A DNA stretch of 64,000 nucleotides from Caldanaerovirga acetigignens. Lineage in GTDB: Bacteria > Bacillota > Thermosediminibacteria > Thermosediminibacterales > Thermosediminibacteraceae. The number at the start of each line of letters is the position of its first letter. The first letter of the stretch is position 1. The DNA lies in contig NZ_FRCR01000008.1 in NCBI RefSeq assembly GCF_900142995.1, positions 1 through 64,000 on the forward strand. The letters run 5' to 3'. The position numbers were made by a program, and so were the translations under genes. The notes below the pieces were generated by a model. It ran no database searches and was not told the DNA's origin. It saw only the letters and a program-made list of their open reading frames with translations. This document shows, piece after piece, positions 1 to 8,273 of this stretch.

Positions 1-374
1 TTTACCGGGTTGAATGAGTCCACGTCTTTTCGGGGCGATATTTCGTATTTTACCCTGTCTTCCGAAATGTGAGCGGGTAGCGGCCGCATGACGAGTATGC
101 CGTGGACTTTTTCATCTTCGTTCAGTTGGTGGAGCTTTTTTACGAATTCTTCTTCCGGGGTGTTTTCGGGCATCTGTACTACGCTGGTTTCTATGCCGAT
201 CTCCGCACATCTTTTTTGGGCTCCTTTTACATACGACACAGAGTCGGGCCTTTCCCCTACTATCACTATGGCAAGGCCGGGGGTAACACCGCCTGCCTTT
301 AATACCTCTACCTCACTTATTAGTTTTTGTTTTAATGCATCCGCCACTTCTTTTCCGCTTAAGATATCTGCCAT
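1..374 (-). CDS. folD: FolD, methylene-THF dehydrogenase/cyclohydrolase (partial)
   Basis: Only the N-terminal 124 residues are inside the window; the gene runs off the left edge. FolD interconverts 5,10-methylene-, methenyl- and 10-formyl-tetrahydrofolate in the cytoplasm. Visible family features are the opening MADILSGKEVADALK, the substrate segment around SYVKGAQKRCAEIGI with the catalytic Lys of the YxxxK motif (SYVKGAQK), and the HGILVMRPLPAHI segment (family HGILVQLPLP). A GGAGGT ribosome site lies 6 bases before the ATG. It follows fhs in the same direction, 84 bases apart, so the two form a C1-THF unit. Confidence 0.93.
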   Translation of the reverse strand, partial: MADILSGKEVADALKQKLISEVEVLKAGGVTPGLAIVIVGERPDSVSYVKGAQKRCAEIGIETSVVQMPENTPEEEFVKKLHQLNEDEKVHGILVMRPLPAHISEDRVKYEISPRKDVDSFNPV

Positions 375-398
375 TTTTCCACCTCCGATTTTAAAAGT

Positions 399-441
399 GA
401 GAAAAGCACGGGACCCTCATCATTACCCCCGCACTTTTCTC
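399..441 (-). terminator. imperfect hairpin between fhs and folD
   Basis: GAGAAAAG..CGGG pairs with CCCG..CTTTTCTC across a 15-base loop, with two mismatches in the stem. There is no clean T-run after it on the minus strand, so it is more likely an attenuator or RNA processing element than a full terminator. Confidence 0.3.
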
Positions 442-458
442 TTTACTAAAAATTTTCT

Positions 459-2138
459 CTAGAAGAGACCGCTGATTCTTCCATTTTCATCCACATCTAT
501 GTTCTCAGCAGCAGGCCGCTTGGGAAGTCCCGGCATCGTCATTATCTCGCCAGTGAGTGCTACAGCAAATCCGGCCCCCGCAGATATCTTCACGTTTCTG
601 ACTGTTATTCTAAACCCACTCGGCCTACCTAAAAGTGCTGGGTTGTCGCTCAGCGAATACTGTGTCTTAGCCATGCATACTGGCACTTCTCTAAATCCCA
701 AACTCTCTATCGTCTCTATATCCTTCTTGCCTGCTGGAGTGAAGTCAACACCATCTGCGCCGTAAATTTCTTTCGCTATCATCTCTATCTTCTCGGCTAT
801 GCCCATGTCCAATGGATAAAGCGGTTTGTAGTTGTTCTTACCTTCTTCTATTAGCCTGAGCACTTCTTTAGCCAAGTCAATTCCACCTTCTCCACCCTTT
901 GCCCAAACTTCGGATATTACCGACTTTACACCCAATTTTTCGCATTCCGTCCTTACTAGCTCCAGCTCAGCCTGCGTATCGCTCGGGAACCTGTTTATTG
1001 CTACTACAGCCGGCAAACCAAATTTGACAGTTATGTTTTCTACGTGTTTCAGCAAGTTGGGTAGCCCTTTCTTTAGAGCATCTAGGTTCTCTTCGCTTAG
1101 CCTATCTTTCGGCACTCCGCCGTGATGCTTCAATGCCCTTATACTGGCCACAATAACAACTGCATCTGGTCTTATGCCCGCTACCCGGCACTTTATGTCC
1201 AGGAATTTCTCTGCTCCCAAGTCCGCGCCAAATCCTGCTTCGGTTACTACGTAGTCCGCAAGTTTCATAGCCATTTTAGTAGCAAGGACGCTGTTGCATC
1301 CGTGGGCTATGTTGGCAAATGGACCTCCGTGGACGAAGGCAGGAGTACCTTCCAACGTCTGCACCAAATTGGGTTTCAGTGCATCCTTTAACAATGCTGC
1401 CATCGCTCCATGGGCTTTTAGATCCCCAGCAGTTACGGGTTTGCCACTGTAGGTATATGCAACAATTATCCTCGATAGCCTTTCTTTCAGGTCCTTTAGG
1501 TCAGTAGCAAGGCAAAACGCTGCCATTACTTCCGATGCTACCGTTATGTCAAAGCCGTCTTCCCTGGGAACTCCGTTGGCTTTCCCCCCAAGTCCGTCCA
1601 CTACAAACCTCAATTGTCTATCATTCATGTCAATGCAGCGCCTCCAAACTACGCGCCGCGGGTCTATACCCAGCTCATTGCCTTGATATATATGGTTGTC
1701 CAGCATAGCAGCAAGCAAGTTGTTTGCTGCCCCAATTGCATGAAGGTCACCAGTGAAATGCAGATTTATATCTTCCATCGGCACTACTTGAGCATATCCA
1801 CCTCCTGCAGCTCCGCCCTTTACGCCAAAAACCGGTCCTAGTGACGGTTCCCTCAGGGCTATTGCCGTCTTCTTGCCAAGCCTGCTCAATGCATCACCTA
1901 AACCTACCGTCGTCGTAGTCTTTCCTTCGCCAGCAGGAGTTGGGTTTATGGCAGTAGTCAATATCAGTTTGGCGTCTTTCCTGTCCTGCAATCTCTTTAA
2001 AACGTTATAGTCTACTTTCGCCTTGTACTTGCCATAGTACTCGATGTCATCTTCAGTAAGACCTAGTTTCGCAGCTATGTCCCTTATGTGCTCTAATTTT
2101 GCCTCCTGGGCTATTTCTATGTCGCTTTTGAAAGCCAT
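459..2138 (-). CDS. fhs: formate--tetrahydrofolate ligase
   Basis: Makes 10-formyl-THF from formate, THF and ATP, or runs in reverse to conserve ATP when methyl groups are oxidised to formate. At 559 aa it is the usual bacterial length. The P-loop-like [20 protein letters not shown] lies near residues 65-84, followed by the conserved [21 protein letters not shown] stretch and the [11 protein letters not shown] motif. The start has AAAGGACGG upstream. It is the central Wood-Ljungdahl methyl-branch enzyme; here it lies downstream of, and in line with, a corrinoid methyl-transfer gene set, which suggests it handles methyl carbon from that pathway. Confidence 0.97.
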   Translation of the reverse strand: MAFKSDIEIAQEAKLEHIRDIAAKLGLTEDDIEYYGKYKAKVDYNVLKRLQDRKDAKLILTTAINPTPAGEGKTTTTVGLGDALSRLGKKTAIALREPSLGPVFGVKGGAAGGGYAQVVPMEDINLHFTGDLHAIGAANNLLAAMLDNHIYQGNELGIDPRRVVWRRCIDMNDRQLRFVVDGLGGKANGVPREDGFDITVASEVMAAFCLATDLKDLKERLSRIIVAYTYSGKPVTAGDLKAHGAMAALLKDALKPNLVQTLEGTPAFVHGGPFANIAHGCNSVLATKMAMKLADYVVTEAGFGADLGAEKFLDIKCRVAGIRPDAVVIVASIRALKHHGGVPKDRLSEENLDALKKGLPNLLKHVENITVKFGLPAVVAINRFPSDTQAELELVRTECEKLGVKSVISEVWAKGGEGGIDLAKEVLRLIEEGKNNYKPLYPLDMGIAEKIEMIAKEIYGADGVDFTPAGKKDIETIESLGFREVPVCMAKTQYSLSDNPALLGRPSGFRITVRNVKISAGAGFAVALTGEIMTMPGLPKRPAAENIDVDENGRISGLF

Positions 2139-2198
2139 TCACATCCCGTCCTTTCTTAAGATTTTGCCATTTTTTTGAATTAATTTAAATAAATTAAT

Positions 2199-2732
2199 TT
2201 AGATAACCTTCTGTTGAGCAAGACTAAAGCTGAGCCTTTTTAAAATCAATTTGGCGAGAATTGTATAAATTGGGATATTAAAAACTTGAGTAATACAAGA
2301 AGAAACTATTTTGTAGACGAGCGGTATGCCGAAGAGCCTGTATAGGAAATAAGGCACCAGCAACACCGAAGTGATTATTTGTCCTGCAGCAATTGCAACC
2401 AAAAGATGCCAAAAACCAAGTTGCTCTGTTTTAAAAAGTCTAATCATAGCACCGGGAATTACACCGGTCAACGCTGCTGTCAGTGTAAAATGCGGCATAT
2501 ACGGCCCCATCGGGTTTATCCAGTATCCGATAAGGTCTCCTATTGCTCCAACTGTTCCACCAGCCATGGGTCCCATAGCAATGCCTGCCAGGATCACCGG
2601 AAATCCTCCGAACCCTATTCTGATCGCCTCGATAGTGCCAATGGCTATCCTTATGCTAGCAATTCTGGTGAGTATTATATTGAGCACTACCAGCATTGCC
2701 ATATATGCTATTTTTTTCGTGCTTATTTTCAT
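2199..2732 (-). CDS. ECF transporter S-component, FolT-like
   Basis: A 177-aa hydrophobic protein with about five or six membrane segments and the ECF substrate-binding look (IRIGFGGFPVILAGIAMGP, GAIGDLIGYWINP), closest by eye to the folate-type FolT family. It would bind a vitamin or small substrate and use a shared energising module (EcfA/A'/T), which is not in the window. The start is chosen at the ATG with AGGAGGG 11 bases upstream; an earlier in-frame ATG lies inside the previous gene and lacks such a site. Being enclosed in a C1-THF/corrinoid gene set fits folate uptake, but uptake of the pathway substrate cannot be excluded. Confidence 0.78.
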   Translation of the reverse strand: MKISTKKIAYMAMLVVLNIILTRIASIRIAIGTIEAIRIGFGGFPVILAGIAMGPMAGGTVGAIGDLIGYWINPMGPYMPHFTLTAALTGVIPGAMIRLFKTEQLGFWHLLVAIAAGQIITSVLLVPYFLYRLFGIPLVYKIVSSCITQVFNIPIYTILAKLILKRLSFSLAQQKVI

Positions 2733-2748
2733 TATGGTCAATTCCCTC

Positions 2749-3642
2749 CTAAAACTCGCTTTTGCCACTATCTAATCCCACAACTTTAATTCCATTTTTA
2801 TGCGCCATCATATATACATCTTCTTCGCAAATACCGCACCTTTTAAAGTACCTTACTTCATCGAAAAAGCCCTGTGCGTGGTAAACTCCCAAAGAACCAG
2901 AATCACTTCCGATGGCCACTTTCACCCCCAAACTCAATGCCTTTTTTATCGCATTCAAATGTTCATCAAAAATTTTTTTGATATTTTTAATTTTATCACT
3001 ATAACGCCTGCGGAGTTCCTCTTTTTCAAGGATGTTACCTAAAGGCGCCAGAGTTGGCACCCAAACCACACCTTTATCGGCCATCATATAAAGTTCTTCA
3101 TCTGATAAAAAATATCCATGTTCAATCGTATCGGCGCCAGCTTCTACTGCCATTTTTACTCCAATAGACGAATTCGCGTGAACCATAACAGGAAGCCCCT
3201 TCTCCTTGGCCGACTGCACCATGTAATTAAGCTCTTCCCCGGAAAAGCCGATTCCACCTACTTTCCCGTAACATTCAAACTCTACAAGGCCCGTCAATAT
3301 AATTTTCAAATGGTCTACCTTAACTTTCAGAAGTTCTGTAAACAAATCTTTGAAGTCTTTTATCCCCACAACAGGTTTTCCTAAAAAAGTACCGTACATC
3401 CCTTTTTTATAAATTGCCCATCCTGGGGACCTAAAAGTAATTCCCAAGGATTTTGCAATTTCACGTGCCACTAGCGATATTCCGTAATTATCTCCGCCGT
3501 CTCTTATTGCCATAATACCTTTGTCTTTGTATAATTCTAATGCCGTTTTAACCGGTTCATAATTCTTTTCCGCTATAAGTTGGCGCCATTTTTTTGAATC
3601 TCTGCCGTCTAGCGCAATGTGCACATGGCAATCCACAAACAT
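2749..3642 (-). CDS. metal-dependent amidohydrolase
   Basis: A TIM-barrel amidohydrolase of the imidazolonepropionase/prolidase-like branch, 297 aa. Expected metal ligands are visible: HVH at residues 6-8, a lysine candidate in DHLKIILTG, His in MVHANSS, His in IEHGYF and Asp in GSDSG. The substrate cannot be read from the sequence. It sits 15 bases from a methyl-THF methyltransferase gene and ends 17 bases before the ECF S-component, so it probably hydrolyses the amide or ring of a methylated compound, or of a product left after demethylation. The ATG is preferred over an adjacent TTG; the ribosome site (GGGA) is weak. Confidence 0.8.
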   Translation of the reverse strand: MFVDCHVHIALDGRDSKKWRQLIAEKNYEPVKTALELYKDKGIMAIRDGGDNYGISLVAREIAKSLGITFRSPGWAIYKKGMYGTFLGKPVVGIKDFKDLFTELLKVKVDHLKIILTGLVEFECYGKVGGIGFSGEELNYMVQSAKEKGLPVMVHANSSIGVKMAVEAGADTIEHGYFLSDEELYMMADKGVVWVPTLAPLGNILEKEELRRRYSDKIKNIKKIFDEHLNAIKKALSLGVKVAIGSDSGSLGVYHAQGFFDEVRYFKRCGICEEDVYMMAHKNGIKVVGLDSGKSEF

Positions 3643-3659
3643 CAAGTTATCCCACTTTT

Positions 3660-4475
3660 TTATTTCGATGCCTCCTTTGTGGGGCCAAGGAGCCCCTTCC
3701 TGTATGCATTTACATATTTCCTGCAGAACTTATCCCGTCCTGCAATAGCCTCTGCAGCAAAGAGAGTTGTCATAATGTCTCTGTTGGTGGGGTCCATGAT
3801 GGCTGAATCCATCCCAGCAAACACAGCCACCGTCAAGAATACCTGATTTATAGCTTTTCTATAAGGCAGTCCAAAAGAAACGTTGCTCAATCCAGAAGTA
3901 ATTTTTACTGTTGGGAAGATTTTCTTTATCCCTTCTAAGGCCTCCACAAATTTGTGCACAGCCTGATTGTCGGTAGCTAAAGCAATTACCAGAGGATCTA
4001 TGTGTATTCTGTCCGGACTTATCCCGTATTTATCCGCTTTTTCCACTAAAATCCTAGCTATGCTTATCCTCTTTTCAACGTCGCTCGGTATTCCGTCGTT
4101 ATCGCATGTAAGTCCTATCACCTGCCATTCAGTCCCTTGAATAAGCGGGTAAATAATTTCGCATTTATTCTTCTCCTCGGAAACCGAATTAATTATCCCC
4201 GGCTTCCTTGCATACTTAAAAACTTTTTCAATAGTATTGGGGTTGGGGCTGTCTATGCAAAGCGGCTTTTCGACAGCGTCCTGCACAATCTCCATCAGCC
4301 ATATTAAAGTCTCTTCTTCCCGTTCAGGAGAAGTTCCTGCACACACATCAATATAGTCCGCGCCTGCTTCAGCTTGCTTTATGGCTAGCTCACGAATAAA
4401 TGCCTCGTCTTTTTCTTCTATGGCTTTCTGAACACGAGGAATCGTCCCGTTGATTTTTTCACCAATTATGATCAT
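3660..4475 (-). CDS. methyltetrahydrofolate:corrinoid protein methyltransferase (AcsE/MtgA type)
   Basis: A 271-aa pterin-binding TIM barrel that moves a methyl group between THF and a corrinoid protein. Diagnostic features are the opening IIIGEKINGTIPRV, AGADYIDVCAG near residue 40, the CIDSPNP strand, and GLSNVSFGLPYR near residue 200 (the family GLSNVSxGxP motif with the N5-interacting Asn). In acetogens AcsE hands methyl-THF carbon to the corrinoid-FeS protein; MtgA-type relatives run the other way to make methyl-THF. With the dedicated corrinoid protein and UroD-type methyltransferase nearby, the MtgA-like direction is more likely. The start has GAGGGGGAA upstream. Its own promoter and a GntR-type box lie just upstream. 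Confidence 0.9.
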   Translation of the reverse strand: MIIIGEKINGTIPRVQKAIEEKDEAFIRELAIKQAEAGADYIDVCAGTSPEREEETLIWLMEIVQDAVEKPLCIDSPNPNTIEKVFKYARKPGIINSVSEEKNKCEIIYPLIQGTEWQVIGLTCDNDGIPSDVEKRISIARILVEKADKYGISPDRIHIDPLVIALATDNQAVHKFVEALEGIKKIFPTVKITSGLSNVSFGLPYRKAINQVFLTVAVFAGMDSAIMDPTNRDIMTTLFAAEAIAGRDKFCRKYVNAYRKGLLGPTKEASK

Positions 4476-4513
4476 TCAACTTCCCCCTCTTAAATTTTGT
4501 TTTTTAGCAAACC

Positions 4514-4523
4514 TGTATATACA
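4514..4523. promoter_or_regulatory. putative GntR/HutC operator
   Basis: TGTATATACA is a perfect 10-base palindrome that fits the GTmTAkAC core of HutC-subfamily operators. It lies 25 bases downstream of the -10 of the promoter reading into the methyl-THF methyltransferase, where a bound repressor would block transcription. The GntR gene is immediately upstream. Confidence 0.55.
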
Positions 4524-4547
4524 TGTATGTTTTACTTCTATACTATT

Positions 4548-4576
4548 AGATTAGCATATTTAAAAATTTTTGTCAA
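4548..4576 (-). promoter_or_regulatory. sigma-A promoter for the methyl-THF methyltransferase operon
   Basis: TTGACA (4571-4576, minus strand), a 17-base spacer and TAATCT (4548-4553), followed downstream by the palindromic GntR-type box. Confidence 0.65.
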
Positions 4577-4618
4577 TGTGTCCATTTTTCAAATGTTGCG
4601 GAAATAAAAAAAGAAACC

Positions 4619-5365
4619 TCAAGTTTCAACGCCATTTTTATATTTTTCGTTCAATAAGCTATCGGAAAAATACGACTCGGCATAAAGCTTGCAATAATCC
4701 CCTCTGTAATACGTTATACCTAGCCCTATTGGCCTTTCCTCTCTATCGTAAAGTTTTTGTTCCACAACCATGAGCGGAAGGTCGTTATATATGTTAAGAT
4801 ATTTTTTGATTTCCTCATCAGGCATCTGAGTGTAGATTATCAATTCCCTTTTTATTGCAAAGAGCGACATCTTTTTCGCGACCATTTCTGGGAAAGTTGC
4901 ATATTGAATTTCTTTCTCAACTATAGGCATTCCTTTGCAGTACGGAAGGTATTTTATGTCGTAAGCCACTGGTTCCCCTTCGGTGAAGAACAGCCTTCTT
5001 ATGAGGATTATCTTTTTATTCTTCGTAACCTGCAGGCTGTTTATCAATCTTTGATTGGGCAGCGTAATGCTCACTTCTAGTAGTTTTGTTTTATCCACGC
5101 TGTTTACAAAATTTTTCATCTCGTTGTAGTAAAGAGTATAGGAGTTGTTGTCTGGCTCCCTCACAAAGCTGCCCTTCCCGGGAATCGAGTAGATGTAACC
5201 TTCGCTGGCGAGCAAAGCCAAACCTCTCCTTACAGTCATGCGGCTGGCTTTGTACGCCTTGCATAAGGTATTTTCAGAGTAAATGGGATCCCCGGGTTTT
5301 AATTCTCCGCTATTTATTTTTTCTTTTATATCCTGAGCAATTTTCAAATATATCGGAAGTCGCAT
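4619..5365 (-). CDS. GntR-family regulator, HutC/UTRA subfamily
   Basis: A 248-aa DNA-binding repressor. The winged helix fills residues 1-70 (IKEKINSGELKPGDPIYSE, then SRMTVRRGLALLASEGYIY) and a UTRA ligand-binding domain fills about 85-240. Genes of this type usually respond to a small metabolite of the pathway they control. It is 16 bases after the corrinoid-protein gene, and its likely operator lies beyond its 3' end, before the methyl-THF methyltransferase, so it probably controls that downstream half and perhaps itself. The ligand is unknown; the pathway substrate or a demethylated product is the natural guess. The ribosome site is GGGGAGATG. Confidence 0.92.
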   Translation of the reverse strand: MRLPIYLKIAQDIKEKINSGELKPGDPIYSENTLCKAYKASRMTVRRGLALLASEGYIYSIPGKGSFVREPDNNSYTLYYNEMKNFVNSVDKTKLLEVSITLPNQRLINSLQVTKNKKIILIRRLFFTEGEPVAYDIKYLPYCKGMPIVEKEIQYATFPEMVAKKMSLFAIKRELIIYTQMPDEEIKKYLNIYNDLPLMVVEQKLYDREERPIGLGITYYRGDYCKLYAESYFSDSLLNEKYKNGVET

Positions 5366-5381
5366 GGCACATCTCCCCGCT

Positions 5382-6035
5382 TCATTTTGATTTTAAAAGC
5401 TGTTTACATATCTTTACTCCTTCTGATGCATCATTGGTAAAACTGTCTGCACCAATATATTCGCATGCCTCCCTGGTGATGTGGTTTCCTCCTAAAATAA
5501 TTTTAACGCTGTTTCTAACTCCAGCTTGCATAAGGGCTTCAACCACATCTTTCATTGACTCTACCGTAGTTGTCAGTACCCCACTAAGCCCTATAATATC
5601 GGGTTTATATTTAATTACACTTTTCACGAAGGCATCCTCGGGCACATCTACTCCTAAATCTATAACTTCGAAGCCATTCACTTCCATCAAACCCTTAAAA
5701 ATGTCCTTTCCTATGTCATGTAAATCGCCTTTTACCGTCCCTACGACTATTTTCCCCTCTATTTCATCGCTCTTTCTTTGAAACCGTTCCTTTATTTCTT
5801 CCAATTCTAGAACTTCTTTAAAAATGAGTCCAGCCATTATAAGATCCGCGATAAAATATTTTTGTTCTTCATACAATTTTCCAACCCTTTTTACTCCCTC
5901 TTTTATCAGGTCCAGCAAAAAGAGCGGCTCCATTCCGGATTTTAGTGCCTTTTTTGATAACTTAATAACCCTTTCCTCATCCAATTCCTCAACAGCCTTT
6001 ATTATCAAATCATTTAAAGTTATGATATTCTTCAT
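5382..6035 (-). CDS. corrinoid (B12-binding) methyl-carrier protein
   Basis: A 217-aa two-domain cobalamin carrier of the MtaC/MttC/MtgC type. Residues 1-90 form the helical cap domain. The Rossmann B12 domain follows, with DLHDIGK (axial His106), then SGVLTTT and GGNHIT. It accepts a methyl group from the partner methyltransferase and passes it to the THF methyltransferase. Its neighbour 50 bases upstream is a UroD-superfamily methyltransferase, presumably the substrate enzyme. The ribosome site AAGGAGGG is strong. Confidence 0.95.
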   Translation of the reverse strand: MKNIITLNDLIIKAVEELDEERVIKLSKKALKSGMEPLFLLDLIKEGVKRVGKLYEEQKYFIADLIMAGLIFKEVLELEEIKERFQRKSDEIEGKIVVGTVKGDLHDIGKDIFKGLMEVNGFEVIDLGVDVPEDAFVKSVIKYKPDIIGLSGVLTTTVESMKDVVEALMQAGVRNSVKIILGGNHITREACEYIGADSFTNDASEGVKICKQLLKSK

Positions 6036-6085
6036 AAAATCCCTCCTTGCACAATTATATACTTTAATTTTGCTTTCATCAATTT

Positions 6086-7447
6086 TTATAAAAGAAGGAA
6101 CATCAGATAATCAAACATCTCTTTATCTAACCTATCGAGTTTTTCACGTGCAAAATCGGAAAGCCTAGTATTTTCGTACCCTGTACTGCCGGTGTAATAC
6201 TTGCTTTCAAAATTGCTCAAAGGTATCGCCTTATAATCTTCTTTTTTAAAAACCATTCCTGATATCTCTCCCGGATTGCTATAAACGGCATAATCCCTAA
6301 CAGTCTCAGCGACGGCGCACAGGTTTTCAATTTTTATGTCGCTGAGAAGAAGTGGATTCTTGTCAAAATTAAATATATATTTTCCTCCAGGCGCCAGTAC
6401 ATCGACGTACTTTTTTGCCTCATCCACGCACTCTTTTTTTGTTTTCGTCTTTAAATTCATTATGGGATAAAGACCCGTTATTATGTGTTTTTTTCCCAGC
6501 TTATCCTTTATAAGTTTGGGATTGCCGTATTCGAACCATAAAGTGGTATCCGTGGGGAGCTCATAAAGATAATCCAGATATCTCATCCAGTCATGTTCGC
6601 AAAAAATCGTACATCGAATCCCCATTGAGGCATATTCATCCAGCATTCTCTTAAAAGTAGGCCAATACAGCTTTGCAAAGTCTTCTTCTCTCAAAAAGGG
6701 CGGCATGTGGAGCGGAAGAAATACTTGAGAATATTTTGTTATTTTTTTAGGTATCCCTTTTTTAAATACCAGAGGGTATAGGGCTTCACAAGCCGCCACG
6801 ACTTTGCCCGGCATCTTTCTTATATCCCTGCTTATCCCCTTGAAACCTCTAAGCTGATCTGCCAAAAAATCAAAAGGGGTTTCGGTAAAACCGCAATTTT
6901 CCGAAAACAAACCCTCCGGATAATAGCCGTATTTGTCGATCATCTTCTTTCTTATCTCAGCCGATATTGAAAAATCCTCTTTATAAGCCAAAAGGCTTTT
7001 TGCGAAATTCAAAGCAAACACTATCGGTTCACCGGGGTTAAAGGCTTTATATAGCCTGGGGATAATCCTTTCTATAATACAGTCAAAGGGGTTTTTTATC
7101 AGATAATCGTAGTCTTCAGGGTCCATTCCGGATACTTCTGGATGCTGAATATAACCATTTGATGCCATCTTAAAGGATTGCGACTTTAAGATATGATAAA
7201 ATGAGGGATACCGGAAAGAGCCCATAAAGACGCACACATCGGAGTAAACCAACTCGCATACCTTATCAACTGCTTCTTCAAGCATAGCCGGATTCCAGTG
7301 AGCCTGTCTAAGGTCAAGGCCTCCAAACTGAGCTATTACCTCAAAAGGGAGATTTATGTTTACTGGTACTCTCTTCGGAACCTTGTCGTCATATAAATCT
7401 CTATATATGCATATCCGTTCCTGCTGCAGCACCTTTGCGTTTTCCAT
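6086..7447 (-). CDS. UroD-superfamily methyltransferase (substrate:corrinoid type)
   Basis: A 453-aa uroporphyrinogen-decarboxylase-fold protein of the long methyltransferase branch found with corrinoid proteins. Members hold zinc and activate a methylated substrate for transfer to cob(I)alamin. Recognisable pieces are the N-terminal VNINLPFEVIAQFGGLD, the LPLHMPPFLREEDFAKLYWP segment and the late barrel strands (FCEHDWMRY, VLAPGGKYIFNFDKN). It is much longer than true UroD/HemE (about 340-360 aa), which argues against haem synthesis. The Cys-His positions that would bind zinc cannot be assigned with certainty; FCEHDW near residue 280 is the best candidate. First gene of the operon with the corrinoid protein and GntR. 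Confidence 0.85.
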   Translation of the reverse strand: MENAKVLQQERICIYRDLYDDKVPKRVPVNINLPFEVIAQFGGLDLRQAHWNPAMLEEAVDKVCELVYSDVCVFMGSFRYPSFYHILKSQSFKMASNGYIQHPEVSGMDPEDYDYLIKNPFDCIIERIIPRLYKAFNPGEPIVFALNFAKSLLAYKEDFSISAEIRKKMIDKYGYYPEGLFSENCGFTETPFDFLADQLRGFKGISRDIRKMPGKVVAACEALYPLVFKKGIPKKITKYSQVFLPLHMPPFLREEDFAKLYWPTFKRMLDEYASMGIRCTIFCEHDWMRYLDYLYELPTDTTLWFEYGNPKLIKDKLGKKHIITGLYPIMNLKTKTKKECVDEAKKYVDVLAPGGKYIFNFDKNPLLLSDIKIENLCAVAETVRDYAVYSNPGEISGMVFKKEDYKAIPLSNFESKYYTGSTGYENTRLSDFAREKLDRLDKEMFDYLMFLLL

Positions 7448-7489
7448 CAGATGCCCACCCGCCTAGGTATATTTTAAAAATTCACTTTT

Positions 7490-7518
7490 ATTATACAGGT
7501 TTTTTACCTTTTAGAAAA
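7490..7518 (-). promoter_or_regulatory. candidate promoter for the UroD-corrinoid-GntR operon
   Basis: A perfect TATAAT (7490-7495, minus strand) with a weak TTTTCT -35 at 17 bases. The AGGTAAAAAACCT next to the -10 is a short inverted repeat that could be a regulator site. The weak -35 suggests an activated or tightly controlled promoter. Confidence 0.4.
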
Positions 7519-7541
7519 CATCATATTCCTAAAAATCAAAC

Positions 7542-7570
7542 TTGATTTTCAATATCTTTTATTTCATAAT
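7542..7570 (+). promoter_or_regulatory. candidate promoter for the DUF1638 gene
   Basis: TTGATT (7542-7547), 17 bases, CATAAT (7565-7570), 33 bases before the ATG and divergent from the methyltransferase operon. Confidence 0.45.
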
Positions 7571-7603
7571 ATTGTAAAGAAAAACACGAAAGCGGGGATA
7601 GAT

Positions 7604-8269
7604 ATGAAAAACACGATCATAGCATGTCGAATGATTCAAGACGAATTGCAGCATGTAATGGACGAAATAAATTCCCTAGACCATGTAATTTGGGTGGACT
7701 CAGAATATCACTCCGAACCTGAACGCCTAAAGTCTAAGCTCCAAGAAATTATCGACAACTTGGAAGGCACCGACAACATAATACTGGTTTACGGATACTG
7801 CGGCAACGCCCTCATCGGCTTGAAGGCTACCACTGCTAATTTAATTTTCCCGAGGGTAAACGATTGCATTTCCATGTTGCTAAAATCGGAACGGCTAAAT
7901 GATGCGTATTACCTGACAAGGCGCTGGATCGAAAGTCCGGCAAGTATTATACAAGAATATAAAATAGCCTTGGAACGTTACGGCGAGGAAAGGGCAAAGA
8001 AATTGTTCCGCCTAATGCTTAAAAACTACACAAAATTAATGCTCCTTGAAACTGGCACTTACGACACCGAAAAGTATTTAAAGGAAATTCAGGAGTTTGC
8101 TGAAAAGGTCGGTCTGAAGGTAGATAGCCAAGAAGGAGATTTGCATTTTCTTAAGAAGATTCTTATCGGGCCTTACGATGAAAACGATTTCGTCATAATA
8201 AAAAAAGGAGGAAAGGTTGACCTTTCTCACATTGTAAGAGGAAATGAAAAAAAAGCCGTGAATTATTAG
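7604..8269 (+). CDS. DUF1638 protein linked to corrinoid methyltransferases
   Basis: A 221-aa soluble protein of the DUF1638 family: early IIACRMIQDEL, VYGYCGNALIGLKA near residues 60-75 (the conserved YGxCGN motif), then PRVNDCISMLL (family PRxxDC). These Cys/Asp motifs suggest a metal or corrinoid-related role, but the function is not established. In methanogens and acetogens members often neighbour methylamine-type methyltransferases and corrinoid genes, as here, where it is divergent from the UroD/corrinoid operon. The ribosome site GCGGGGATAG is adequate. Confidence 0.8.
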   Translation: MKNTIIACRMIQDELQHVMDEINSLDHVIWVDSEYHSEPERLKSKLQEIIDNLEGTDNIILVYGYCGNALIGLKATTANLIFPRVNDCISMLLKSERLNDAYYLTRRWIESPASIIQEYKIALERYGEERAKKLFRLMLKNYTKLMLLETGTYDTEKYLKEIQEFAEKVGLKVDSQEGDLHFLKKILIGPYDENDFVIIKKGGKVDLSHIVRGNEKKAVNY

Positions 8270-8273
8270 ATTG

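Noticed and set aside
2165-2200. AT-only inverted repeat between fhs and the ECF gene
   Set aside because: No G-C pairs and no T-run on the minus strand after it; unlikely to be a terminator.
5086-5781. A 231-codon plus-strand frame across GntR and the corrinoid-protein gene
   Set aside because: Antisense to two clearly real genes; its composition is that of a reversed coding strand.
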